Position numbers and translations under genes: made by a program. 64,000 bases of DNA from Pseudomonas sp. GV085 (lineage in GTDB: Bacteria > Pseudomonadota > Gammaproteobacteria > Pseudomonadales > Pseudomonadaceae), in contig NZ_QAOV01000009.1 in assembly GCF_003050925.1 (NCBI RefSeq), positions 186,001 to 250,000 on the forward strand, written 5' to 3'. Position 1 is the first letter of the stretch, and each line of letters starts with the position of its first letter. The notes beneath the pieces were generated by a model. The model did no database searches and was not told the origin of the DNA. It worked only from the letters and a program-made list of their open reading frames with translations. Positions 1 to 7,750 of this stretch are shown here, in pieces.

Positions 1-126
1 TTCTGCTCCACGCCATACCCGCCGATCCTTGGTCTGTCGCTGGCGCAGTGGGCGCTGGTCGCCTTCGTGATGATCGTGGTGCTGGTGCCTTTGCTAACGT
101 CGCGTAACCGCAAAGCGCTGCGCTGA
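1..126 (+). CDS. dsbB: DsbB-family disulfide bond formation protein, C-terminal end only
   Basis: Only the last 41 codons are in the window, so the start is missing. The visible part begins FCS and continues LGLSLAQWALVAF, then a hydrophobic helix and a basic tail ending RKALR. This matches the end of DsbB, where the last periplasmic cysteine is followed by FLGL..PQW and the fourth membrane helix. DsbB is an inner-membrane protein that re-oxidises DsbA and passes electrons to quinone. A strong terminator follows, so it is transcribed separately from cyoA. The call rests on one segment; another small quinone-linked membrane protein is less likely. Confidence 0.6.
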   Translation, partial: FCSTPYPPILGLSLAQWALVAFVMIVVLVPLLTSRNRKALR

Positions 127-154
127 GGTCATCTGTCGGCACGCATTGTCGGAC

Positions 155-195
155 AAAAAAGCCCCGGTCCTCGCAGGAGGGCCGGGGCTTTTTTT
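155..195 (+). terminator. Rho-independent terminator after dsbB-like gene
   Basis: A GC-rich hairpin (left arm GCCCCGG at 161-167, right arm CCGGGGC at 182-188) is followed by seven T residues. It lies about 30 bases after the stop codon of the preceding gene. A run of A before the left arm would let it act on both strands. Confidence 0.9.
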
Positions 196-964
196 GTCCT
201 GCCGAGCGCATTTCAGAGGCCGGGTAAAAAGACCCTGATGTGCGACAGCCAAGGGTGCGACACATGTGCGACATGTTGTCACAGAGTCGGTGTCGCAGGG
301 TGTTCGAGGAAGCCGGATTGGTACATGGAAACGTAACGAAATTGGGCTGTTTTTCAGGCTTCCAGTATTTTCCGTTGCGAACGCGAGCAGGCAGTTTTAA
401 CAGGGTCTGACGAACGGTCGGAGCCCCCGTCATATCGGGCCTCGGGCAAGGTGAAGGGCAGTGAAGAGGGGCCCGATACTGTCTGAACTGTGGGTGGAAG
501 ACCTACTTATTGTGGTGTTTTTGTTGAGAATTAATTTCGATAAGATGCGCCACTTTTGCAAAAACGGTTAATGATTGTTGCCGGTTCGGATAAAAATTAT
601 TTCGGGATGAGACATGGTTTATAGGGCGTTACATATCTACAATCGCCCGCACTGAATCCCCGGCACTGCTCAAATCTTAACCAGACGTGAGCAGAAACAG
701 GGTGTCGAGAGGTCTGGTGGCTTCATGCGATGCCCAGGTGTCGGAGTCTCCAACTACCCGCACCAAATGGAATTGGTCTGTAACAAGGCCTTTGACCACG
801 AATTCGAATAAGAACTCACCGCAGGCCCGGGATTTGTCGTAAAGCGTCTGACGCACGACGGGCATGCCCTTATTCAATCCAAGAAAAATGCCAACCCTTG
901 GCAGGGTGAAGTGTTGGCGATCAAAACCCAACTGCATTGCGCAAGCTGCTTTAGAGGTCGTGAG
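196..964 (+). other. Long untranslated leader and promoter region of cyoABCDE
   Basis: These 769 bases hold no convincing gene. The short reading frames on the minus strand at 677-937 and 874-1191 have no family match I know and overlap the cyoA start. The stretch 500-620 is clearly AT-richer than its surroundings and is the likely place for the promoter, but I could not settle on a -35/-10 pair. Repeated TGCGACA sites lie at 241-297. Confidence 0.5.
241..297 (+). promoter_or_regulatory. Cluster of TGCGACA repeats upstream of cyoA
   Basis: TGCGACA occurs at 241-247, 256-262 and 267-273, and its reverse complement TGTCGCA at 291-297. The second and third copies are 11 bases apart, one helical turn. 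Four copies of a 7-mer in 57 bases suggest an array of regulator sites. Terminal oxidase genes in Pseudomonas are controlled by redox regulators such as RoxR and Anr. Which protein, if any, binds here is not shown by the sequence. Confidence 0.4.
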
Positions 965-1909
965 ATGAGTAAAAACAGGTACCCCAGACTACTAGGCTTA
1001 TTGCCGCTGATCGGCACGTTGTTGCTGTCAGGCTGCAACATGACCTTGCTCAATCCCAAGGGCCAGGTCGGTCTGGACGAGCGAAACCTGATCATCACCG
1101 CAACGCTGCTGATGCTGTTGGTCGTGGTGCCGGTCATCGTCATGACCTTCCTGTTCGCCTGGAAATACCGCGCGTCCAATACGAACGCCACCTACACCCC
1201 GAAATGGAACCACTCCACCAAGATCGAGATCGCGGTGTGGGCTGTTCCAGTGCTGATCATCATTGCCCTGGGTTACGTCACCTACAAGTCGACCCACGCC
1301 CTGGACCCGTACAAGCCGCTGGAATCCGACGTGAAGCCTGTGACCATCGAAGTGGTCGCGCTGGACTGGAAGTGGCTGTTCATCTACCCGGAACAAGGCA
1401 TCGCCACGGTCAACAAGATCGTGTTCCCGGCGCACACCCCGGTCAACTTCAAGATCACTTCCGACGCCGTGATGAACTCGTTCTTCATCCCTGCTCTGGG
1501 TGGCCAGATCTACGCGATGGCGGGTATGCAGACCAAGCTGCACCTGATCGCCAACGAGAACGCTGAAATGGACGGTATCTCCGCCAACTACAGCGGCGCT
1601 GGTTTCACCGGTATGAAATTCAAAGCGATCGCAACTTCCCAGGAAGATTTCGACGCCTGGGTAAGTGAAGTCAAAAAGGCACCTAAACAGCTTGAACAAG
1701 CTGAATACGCAGCCCTTTCCAAGCCAAGCCAGAACAACCCAGTCGAGCTCTACTCCTCGGTTACCCCAGGCATGTTCCAGTCCATCGTCGACAAGTACGA
1801 AGGCATGAAACCAGGTCCTAAGGTCAAGCACGAGAAAGCAGAGAAAGAAGTGGCCCAGATGGAAGGGATGGACATGAGTTCGCATTCAGCTGCCGGGGCA
1901 GAGGAGTAA
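965..1909 (+). CDS. cyoA: Cytochrome bo3 ubiquinol oxidase subunit II
   Basis: Subunit II of the proton-pumping quinol oxidase. The 314-residue protein starts with a lipoprotein signal peptide ending in LLLSGC, so the start at 965 is preferred over the in-frame ATG at 911, which would add 18 residues ahead of it. Two membrane helices follow (about residues 40-62 and 85-105), then a periplasmic cupredoxin-like domain with the stretch VALDWKWLFIYPE. As in other quinol oxidases, the Cu-A cysteine motif is absent. The tail is Met- and His-rich (EGMDMSSHSAAG). First gene of cyoABCDE, 3 bases before cyoB. Confidence 0.97.
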   Translation: MSKNRYPRLLGLLPLIGTLLLSGCNMTLLNPKGQVGLDERNLIITATLLMLLVVVPVIVMTFLFAWKYRASNTNATYTPKWNHSTKIEIAVWAVPVLIIIALGYVTYKSTHALDPYKPLESDVKPVTIEVVALDWKWLFIYPEQGIATVNKIVFPAHTPVNFKITSDAVMNSFFIPALGGQIYAMAGMQTKLHLIANENAEMDGISANYSGAGFTGMKFKAIATSQEDFDAWVSEVKKAPKQLEQAEYAALSKPSQNNPVELYSSVTPGMFQSIVDKYEGMKPGPKVKHEKAEKEVAQMEGMDMSSHSAAGAEE

Positions 1910-1912
1910 ACG

Positions 1913-3943
1913 ATGTTTGGTAAATTAAGTTGGGAAGCGATCCCGTTCCACGAACCGATCGTGATGATAACCATCTCCATGATCGCGCTCGGTGGTCTGG
2001 CGTTGTTCGCCGCAATCACCTACTTCAAGAAGTGGACCTACCTGTGGACTGAGTGGCTGACGTCGGTCGACCACAAGAAAATCGGCGTGATGTACATCAT
2101 CGTCGCCATGGTCATGCTGCTGCGCGGCTTTGCCGACGCCATCATGATGCGTACCCAGTTGGCCATGGCCACCGAGGGTTCGCCTGGCTACCTGCCACCT
2201 GAACACTATGACCAGATCTTCACCGCTCACGGTGTGATCATGATCATCTTCATGGCGATGCCATTCTTCACCGGCCTGATGAACCTTGCAGTGCCGCTGC
2301 AGATCGGCGCGCGTGACGTTGCCTACCCGTTCCTGAACTCCCTGAGCTTCTGGCTGCTGGTTTCCGGCGTAGTGCTGATCAACCTGTCCCTGGGCGTCGG
2401 CGAATTCGCCAAGACCGGCTGGGTTGCCTATCCGCCGCTGTCGGGCCTGCAATACAGTCCTGGCGTGGGGATGGATTACTACATCTGGGCGCTACAGCTA
2501 TCGGGTCTGGGGACAACGCTGACGGGGGTCAACTTCCTGGCCACCGTGCTGAAAATGCGTACCCCTGGCATGAAGATGATGGACATGCCGATCTTCACCT
2601 GGACCTGCACCTGGGCCAACGTCCTGATCGTGGCTTCGTTCCCGATCCTGACCGCTACCCTGGCACTGCTGACGCTTGACCGTTACATGGATTTCCACAT
2701 TTTCACCAATGAACTTGGTGGCAATCCGATGATGTACGTGAACCTGTTCTGGGCCTGGGGTCACCCCGAGGTGTACATCCTGATCCTGCCAGCGTTCGGT
2801 ATCTTCTCCGAAGTCATCTCGACCTTCACCGGCAAGAAACTGTTCGGCCACCACTCGATGGTCTACGCATCGGGCGCGATCTCGATCCTGGGCTTCATGG
2901 TTTGGCTGCACCACTTCTTCACCATGGGTTCGGGTGCCAGCGTCAACGCTTTCTTCGGTCTGGCGACGATGCTGATTTCCGTCCCGACGGGTGTGAAGCT
3001 GTTCAACTGGCTGTTCACCATCTACCAGGGCCGTCTGCGCTTCACCAGCCAAGTGATGTGGACCCTGGGCTTCATGGTGACCTTCGCCATCGGCGGCATG
3101 ACCGGCGTACTGTTGGCCATCCCGGGTGCCGACTTCGTTCTGCACAACAGCCTGTTCGTGATCGCGCACTTCCATAACGTGATCATCGGCGGTGCGGTAT
3201 TCGGCTACATCGCAGGCTTCGGCTTCTACTTCCCTAAAGCGTTCGGCTTCAAGCTGCACGAAGGTTGGGGCAAGGCCGCGTTCTGGTTCTGGATCACCGG
3301 CTTCTTCGTCGCGTTCATGCCGCTCTATGTACTGGGCTTCATGGGCATGACCCGTCGCCTGAACGCCACTACCAACCCTGAGTGGGTGCCGTACCTGTAC
3401 GTCGCCATGTTCGGTGCGGTGATGATCGCCGTGGGTATCGCTTGCCAGCTGATCCAGCTGTACGTCAGCGTGCGTGACCGCAACAAGCCGGAAAACATGT
3501 GTGAACACGGCGACCCGTGGAATGCACACACCCTGGAATGGTCGACCTCGTCGCCACCTCCGTTCTACAACTTCGCCGTGCTGCCGAAAGCCGACGTTGT
3601 CGACCCGTTCACCGAAGCCAAGGAAAACGGCACCGCGTACAAGGCCCCGGCCAAGTACGAGCCGATCCACATGCCAAACAACACCGCCACCGGTGTGGTC
3701 ATGGGCGCACTGTTGACCGTGTTCGGTTTCGCGATGATCTGGCACATCTGGTGGCTGGCGATCGCTGGTCTGGCCGGCACCGTGATCTACTTCGTGATCC
3801 ACGCGGCCCGTGATGATCAAGGCTATATGGTGCCGGTCGACGTGATCGAGCGCATCGAAGCCGAGCAGCACAAGCGTCTGGTAGCGGCAGGGAAAATCCC
3901 GGCCACCGCCACCCGTGTTGAAACCTCGTTGGAACAGGCTTAA
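1913..3943 (+). CDS. cyoB: Cytochrome bo3 ubiquinol oxidase subunit I
   Basis: Catalytic subunit of the heme-copper oxidase, 676 residues, the usual length for CyoB. The low-spin heme histidine lies in TAHGVIMIIFMAMPF. The copper/Tyr-His crosslink motif is WGHPEVYILILPAFG, followed by the HH pair in LHHFFTMG and the heme histidines in FVIAHFHNVIIGG. It reduces oxygen to water with electrons from ubiquinol and pumps protons across the inner membrane. It lies 3 bases after cyoA and 3 before cyoC, so translation is probably coupled. Confidence 0.98.
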   Translation: MFGKLSWEAIPFHEPIVMITISMIALGGLALFAAITYFKKWTYLWTEWLTSVDHKKIGVMYIIVAMVMLLRGFADAIMMRTQLAMATEGSPGYLPPEHYDQIFTAHGVIMIIFMAMPFFTGLMNLAVPLQIGARDVAYPFLNSLSFWLLVSGVVLINLSLGVGEFAKTGWVAYPPLSGLQYSPGVGMDYYIWALQLSGLGTTLTGVNFLATVLKMRTPGMKMMDMPIFTWTCTWANVLIVASFPILTATLALLTLDRYMDFHIFTNELGGNPMMYVNLFWAWGHPEVYILILPAFGIFSEVISTFTGKKLFGHHSMVYASGAISILGFMVWLHHFFTMGSGASVNAFFGLATMLISVPTGVKLFNWLFTIYQGRLRFTSQVMWTLGFMVTFAIGGMTGVLLAIPGADFVLHNSLFVIAHFHNVIIGGAVFGYIAGFGFYFPKAFGFKLHEGWGKAAFWFWITGFFVAFMPLYVLGFMGMTRRLNATTNPEWVPYLYVAMFGAVMIAVGIACQLIQLYVSVRDRNKPENMCEHGDPWNAHTLEWSTSSPPPFYNFAVLPKADVVDPFTEAKENGTAYKAPAKYEPIHMPNNTATGVVMGALLTVFGFAMIWHIWWLAIAGLAGTVIYFVIHAARDDQGYMVPVDVIERIEAEQHKRLVAAGKIPATATRVETSLEQA

Positions 3944-3946
3944 ACC

Positions 3947-4573
3947 ATGTCGAACTTAGTGACCAATGCTGGACACACCCATGTCGATGGACATGGGCAT
4001 GATGACCATCACCACGACTCGGGCGAGATGACCGTATACGGTTTCTGGCTCTACCTGATGACCGACTGCATTCTGTTCGCGTCGATCTTCGCGGCGTACG
4101 CGGTACTGGTTAACAACGTAGCGGGTGGCCCGTCGGGCCACGACATCTTCGAACTGCCATACGTACTGGGCGAAACCGCTCTGCTGCTGTTCAGTTCGAT
4201 CACCTACGGCTTCGCCATGCTGGCGTTCTTCCGTGGCAACAAGAAGCAGGTCCTGGGCTGGCTGGCCCTGACCTTCATGTTCGGTGCCGGCTTCATCGGC
4301 ATGGAGATCAACGAGTTCCATATGTTGATCTCCGAGGGCTACGGCCCTAGCCGTTCCGGCTTCCTGTCCGGGTTCTTCACCCTGGTCGGCACCCACGGTC
4401 TGCACGTGACCAGCGGTCTGATCTGGATGGCGATCATGATGTATCAGGTGCAGAAAAACGGCCTGACGGCGACCAACAAGACCCGTCTGAGCTGCCTGAG
4501 CCTGTTCTGGCACTTCCTGGACGTCGTGTGGATCTGCGTATTCACCGTTGTTTATCTGATGGGGACTATGTAA
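3947..4573 (+). CDS. cyoC: Cytochrome bo3 ubiquinol oxidase subunit III
   Basis: 208-residue membrane protein of the CyoC/COX3 family with five expected helices. The N-terminus is His-rich (HTHVDGHGHDDHHHD), which is common in pseudomonad CyoC. The family signature FMFGAGFIGMEINEF and the helix with GTHGLHVTSGLIWM are present. It stabilises the oxidase core and carries no redox cofactor. The stop codon directly abuts the cyoD start. Confidence 0.96.
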   Translation: MSNLVTNAGHTHVDGHGHDDHHHDSGEMTVYGFWLYLMTDCILFASIFAAYAVLVNNVAGGPSGHDIFELPYVLGETALLLFSSITYGFAMLAFFRGNKKQVLGWLALTFMFGAGFIGMEINEFHMLISEGYGPSRSGFLSGFFTLVGTHGLHVTSGLIWMAIMMYQVQKNGLTATNKTRLSCLSLFWHFLDVVWICVFTVVYLMGTM

Positions 4574-4927
4574 ATGGCTAACGCAGCTCATTCCCAAAAT
4601 GGCCATGGCCATGACAGCCACGACGCCGGTCATGGCAGCGTCAAGTCCTACGGCATCGGTTTCATCCTGTCGGTGATCCTGACCCTGATTCCGTTCGGTC
4701 TGGTGATGTACCCGACGCTGCCGAAGTCGATCACCCTGATGATCGTCGTCGCGTTCGCAGTCATCCAGGTGCTGGTGCACCTGGTGTACTTCCTCCATCT
4801 GGACCGTTCGGCCGCGCAGCGTAACAACGTGATTGCGTTTGTCTTCGCCGCGATCGTGATCGTCCTGCTGGTTGGCCTGTCGCTGTGGATCATGTTCAGC
4901 ATCCACACGTTCATGATGGCGAAGTGA
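4574..4927 (+). CDS. cyoD: Cytochrome bo3 ubiquinol oxidase subunit IV
   Basis: 117-residue small subunit with a His-rich cytoplasmic start and three membrane helices, including the family segment VHLVYFLHLD. It is needed for assembly of the copper and heme centre. Its start codon follows the cyoC stop with no gap. Length and order fit CyoD. Confidence 0.95.
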   Translation: MANAAHSQNGHGHDSHDAGHGSVKSYGIGFILSVILTLIPFGLVMYPTLPKSITLMIVVAFAVIQVLVHLVYFLHLDRSAAQRNNVIAFVFAAIVIVLLVGLSLWIMFSIHTFMMAK

Positions 4928-4938
4928 GGTAAGTCCGC

Positions 4939-5826
4939 ATGTCCCTCAAGCACTTTATCCAAATCACCAAACCGGGGATCATTTTCGGTAACGTGCTTTC
5001 TGTGGCAGGCGGATTTTTCCTGGCCTCCAAAGGGCATGTCGATCTGGCCATCTTCCTGGCCGCCATGATCGGCACGTCCCTGGTGGTTGCCTCCGGTTGC
5101 GTGTTCAACAACTGCATCGACCGTGACATCGACCTGAAGATGGAACGCACCAAGAACCGGGTGCTGGTCCAGGGCTTGATCTCCCTGAAACTGGCCCTGA
5201 TCTATGCGACCGTCCTGGGTGTCGCCGGCATTGCCCTGTTGTACAAGGTGGCCAACCCGTTGGCCGCGCTGTTCGCAGTCATCGGCTTCGTGATCTACGT
5301 CGGCTTCTACAGCCTGTACCTCAAGCGCAAGTCGGTTCACGGCACGCTGGTGGGCAGTCTGTCGGGCGCCATGCCGCCGGTGATTGGCTACGTCGCCGTC
5401 AGCAACACCTTCGACATGGCCGCACTGACCCTGCTGGTGATGTTCAGCCTGTGGCAGATGCCGCATTCCTACGCCATCGCGATCTTCCGCTTCAACGATT
5501 ACCTGGCCGCATCGATTCCGGTGCTGCCAGTGAAGCGCGGCATCCAGGTGGCCAAGAAGCACATCCTGATCTACATCCTGGCCTTCCTCGTGGCGACCTT
5601 GATGCTGACCTTCAGCGGCTACGCCGGCATGAGCTACCTCGCCGTCGCCGCGGCCATGGGCATGTACTGGCTGTACATGGCCTGGACCGGCTACAAGGCA
5701 GTGGATGACACGGTCTGGGCACGCAAGCTGTTCGTGTTCTCGATCTTCACCATTACCGCGTTGAGCGTGATGATGTCCCTGGACTTCAAAGTGCCGAGCG
5801 AGCTGTTGCTGACGTACGCGCCTTAA
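4939..5826 (+). CDS. cyoE: Protoheme IX farnesyltransferase (heme O synthase)
   Basis: UbiA-type polytopic prenyltransferase of 295 residues that attaches farnesyl diphosphate to heme B to make heme O for the bo3 oxidase. The Asp-rich motif NNCIDRDIDLKMERTKNR holds the conserved N, D and R positions. About nine membrane helices are visible. The start at 4939 follows the AGGTAAGTCCGC ribosome site. Last gene of the operon; a terminator comes 20 bases after the stop. Confidence 0.96.
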   Translation: MSLKHFIQITKPGIIFGNVLSVAGGFFLASKGHVDLAIFLAAMIGTSLVVASGCVFNNCIDRDIDLKMERTKNRVLVQGLISLKLALIYATVLGVAGIALLYKVANPLAALFAVIGFVIYVGFYSLYLKRKSVHGTLVGSLSGAMPPVIGYVAVSNTFDMAALTLLVMFSLWQMPHSYAIAIFRFNDYLAASIPVLPVKRGIQVAKKHILIYILAFLVATLMLTFSGYAGMSYLAVAAAMGMYWLYMAWTGYKAVDDTVWARKLFVFSIFTITALSVMMSLDFKVPSELLLTYAP

Positions 5827-5845
5827 GCGTCGGATGCTGTAAAGA

Positions 5846-5881
5846 AAAGCCCCGTCTTCGAGAGAAGAGCGGGGCTTTTTG
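5846..5881 (+). terminator. Rho-independent terminator of cyoABCDE
   Basis: Hairpin GCCCC-G-TCTTC, loop GAGA, GAAGA-GC-GGGGC, followed by TTTTT. It lies directly after cyoE and ends the operon. Confidence 0.92.
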
Positions 5882-5911
5882 TTGGGTGCTTTCTGCTGGA
5901 CCGAGTTGCCG

Positions 5912-6008
5912 CCATCGCGAGCAGGCTCACTCCTACATTGGATCTGCGTCGCCGCCAATGTTGAATGCAACCCCGATCACCTGTGGGAGCGAGCCTGCTC
6001 GCGATGGC
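5912..6008. repeat. REP pair (BIME) after cyoE
   Basis: Two REP units in opposite orientation: CGCGAGCAGGCTCACTCC at 5912-5937 and its inverted partner with core GGAGCGAGCCTGCTCGCGA at 5981-6008, separated by about 43 bases. Such pairs are targets of RAYT transposases and can act as transcript-end stabilisers. Confidence 0.88.
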
Positions 6009-6231
6009 TGCGACGCGGTGTTTCAGGCACGAACCATAGTCGTCTGGCCAAACGGGTTCGGCGCAACCCCTGTGTCATGAGTCATTGAGGAAAACGGAAC
6101 ATGGCATTTAGGAAACGTCCTAACGCCAGCACCTGCGTTGCTTGGGTAAGGTCTCTCTCGTCAATTGATAGATCGTTGAGGCACAAGACAGCGGCAACTA
6201 TTCGTCTTCGATGACAGGAAAGTGGGGTTGA
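6009..6231. other. Spacer without a clear gene
   Basis: A 37-codon frame opens at ATG 6101 and closes at 6214, preceded by GAGGAAAACGGAAC. It has no recognisable family and no terminator of its own, so I do not call it a gene. The segment probably carries the promoter for the two small genes that follow. Confidence 0.35.
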
Positions 6232-6441
6232 ATGAGAGAACGTAACCTATTTGACGAGTTGATCCAGGGCGTTGAAGAAATGAGAGCTCAACGCGAAGCC
6301 ATGCGCCGCAATGCGGTGGAAGACGTGCGGACCACTGATATTGGTACGCAAGAACACGTTCATATTGAGGAGCCACCAATCTCCGTTCTCACTAATATTT
6401 TGCATGATTATCTGGAGAGCACAGATGACGAAGCCCCATAG
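6232..6441 (+). CDS. Small protein beginning like a HigA-type antitoxin, then diverging
   Basis: 69 residues. The first 22 (MRERNLFDELIQG...MRAQRE) closely resemble the N-terminus of HigA-like XRE antitoxins and their NadS-type relatives. In those proteins a basic beta segment (GK.TLR) and a helix-turn-helix follow. Here neither is present: the rest is an acidic sequence ending ESTDDEAP. It may be a truncated or chimeric antitoxin remnant, or an independent small regulator. The stop overlaps the next gene by 17 bases, which points to coupled translation. Function unknown. Confidence 0.5.
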   Translation: MRERNLFDELIQGVEEMRAQREAMRRNAVEDVRTTDIGTQEHVHIEEPPISVLTNILHDYLESTDDEAP

Positions 6442-6877
6442 CGGCCACGTCCTCTCATCCGCCTTGGACACGCTGGTAAAAAGACCTTTGAATCAAGCGG
6501 ATGACGTTGCCTTGGTGAGCGCCGCCAAAGCCGTCTGGTACTCGGACTCAAATCTTGAAACCGAAGTAACCGCTTTTTTGAATTGTCACGCTGACGATGT
6601 GGAGGTTCGGCGTGCTGGTTATCTGCTTGAGCGATTCACCCGATTTACCTGCTTGTCTGATCTGCGCGTGTCGGAGACTCTTAATGCCCTCGAGCTTTTG
6701 GCACATTCGACTACCGTGCCAGCCGTGACGCTACAAACTGTTATGCCATTGCGCCGACGCCGTGATGAGCTCGCTGTCTCTTGGGGGTTAAGTGAGGGCC
6801 TCGGCCTGAAAGCCCAAGCCCTCATGCCTTTCCAGACCCGGCATTACGAAGCTGAGCAACGCGCCATGTTTTCCTGA
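6425..6877 (+). CDS. Conserved-looking hypothetical protein of 150 residues
   Basis: The ATG at 6425 lies inside the end of the preceding gene, so the two form a coupled pair. The product is soluble and mostly alpha-helical by composition, with a cysteine in FLNCHADD and another in FTCLSDLRV. There is no signal peptide or membrane segment. I do not recognise a family. Position behind an antitoxin-like start could mean a toxin-antitoxin origin, but nothing in the sequence shows a toxin fold. A terminator follows at 6940. Confidence 0.55.
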   Translation: MTKPHSGHVLSSALDTLVKRPLNQADDVALVSAAKAVWYSDSNLETEVTAFLNCHADDVEVRRAGYLLERFTRFTCLSDLRVSETLNALELLAHSTTVPAVTLQTVMPLRRRRDELAVSWGLSEGLGLKAQALMPFQTRHYEAEQRAMFS

Positions 6878-6939
6878 ACCCTGGTTGCAGCGAAGAAGTC
6901 GCATCGTTTGATCCAACAGCTGGAACGGCCTGCAGCGTA

Positions 6940-6976
6940 AAGCCCCTCCCTTCGAGAGAATGGCGGGGCTTTTTCA
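6940..6976 (+). terminator. Rho-independent terminator between convergent genes
   Basis: Hairpin with AGCCCC/GGGGCT arms and a TTCGAGAGAA-type loop region, followed by TTTTT. It ends the two-gene unit before it and sits 2 bases from the stop of the minus-strand gene, so it may serve both. Confidence 0.82.
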
Positions 6977-6977
6977 T

Positions 6978-7256
6978 TTACGCGCGGTTGTTACACGGTG
7001 CATCGAGCACTTTCACCACGTCATCGATGATTGCTTTGCTCATGTCCTGCAAAAAATGCGAGGCCCAGGCGTGTCGGTCGGAGTCGCGGACCATGGCGGC
7101 GTCTGAGGCGAGTAGTTTGGCGAGGTGGAGCAGGTCGGAGGCGTGGTAGAGGGCTTCGGTTACCGGGACGCCGGCATTGATGCGGAACAGGGGTTCTTTG
7201 GCGTGGTAGGAAAACGGGGTGAGGCCGATGGTTTTGAGGTCTTTGGGATTGGTCAT
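6978..7256 (-). CDS. DUF3077-like small protein
   Basis: 92-residue soluble protein resembling a small Pseudomonas family that I believe is DUF3077. It reads MTNPKDLKTIGLTPF..., then LFRINAGVPVTEAL, LLHLAKLLASDA, and ends with HAWASHFLQDMSKAIIDDVVKVL. Three further members, two complete or nearly so and one decayed, occur at 60.8-64 kb with the same HAW/AHYL...M.KA..DD pattern. Function unknown. Members are typically single genes outside operons. The start at 7256 follows AGGAGGTGAAGCCCA, a strong ribosome site. Confidence 0.75.
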   Translation of the reverse strand: MTNPKDLKTIGLTPFSYHAKEPLFRINAGVPVTEALYHASDLLHLAKLLASDAAMVRDSDRHAWASHFLQDMSKAIIDDVVKVLDAPCNNRA

Positions 7257-7641
7257 TGGGCTTCACCTCCTGTTGGGCCGGAGGTGGAGGGGCATGACTG
7301 GTGTGGCAGACGGATCGATAGCGTTCATTTGTAACTCCTGCATAAGTGAAGCTGTCCCGTTCGTTATCAGGCGAATGGGTGGCAGCTGTGCGCAGGCTGA
7401 TAAACCGGAGATGCAGGACCCGGCAGACCCGAAGGTCTCCCACGCACAGCCGCCATTGCACGAAAAAACGGGCGAAAAAAAACGCCGACAATCGTGGAGT
7501 TGGCGCAGTTGCGCGCACATCTTACCCGGGTTATCAGGCCCGGTCGCTGAATTGGCAGCGACCGGGCGAAGTTAGCCGGCAAGAATGAGGTCGGCAATCG
7601 TAGCGATCTGGTGGCCGGGGATGGCCGGGACACCGCAGACC
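7257..7641. other. Intergenic stretch with a perfect hairpin
   Basis: No gene is supported here. The reading frames in this stretch overlap on several strands and match nothing. At 7538-7567 there is a perfect 12-base inverted repeat (GCCCGGTCGCTG, loop AATTGG). It has no T tract, so it is not a simple terminator; it could be an operator or an RNA hairpin. Confidence 0.45.
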
Positions 7642-7736
7642 CTGTGGGAGCGGGCTTGCTCGCGAAAGCGGTGTGTCAGGCGACATTGATGCTGGATGTG
7701 ACGGCCTCATCGCGAGCAGGCTCGCTCCCACAGGGA
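7642..7736. repeat. REP pair (BIME) after first MocR gene
   Basis: Opposed REP units at 7642-7670 (GGAGCGGGCTTGCTCGCGAAAGC) and 7707-7736 (CGCGAGCAGGCTCGCTCC). They lie directly downstream of the minus-strand MocR gene, the usual REP position at a 3' end. Confidence 0.88.
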
Positions 7737-7750
7737 TAGGCGGTGGTCGG

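Noticed and set aside
677..937. 86-codon minus-strand frame in the cyoA leader
   Set aside because: No ribosome site and no family match; it lies in the leader of a strong operon and is more likely chance.
6101..6214. 37-codon frame with a weak ribosome site
   Set aside because: Too short and without a family; codon use does not stand out. It may be a leader peptide but cannot be supported.
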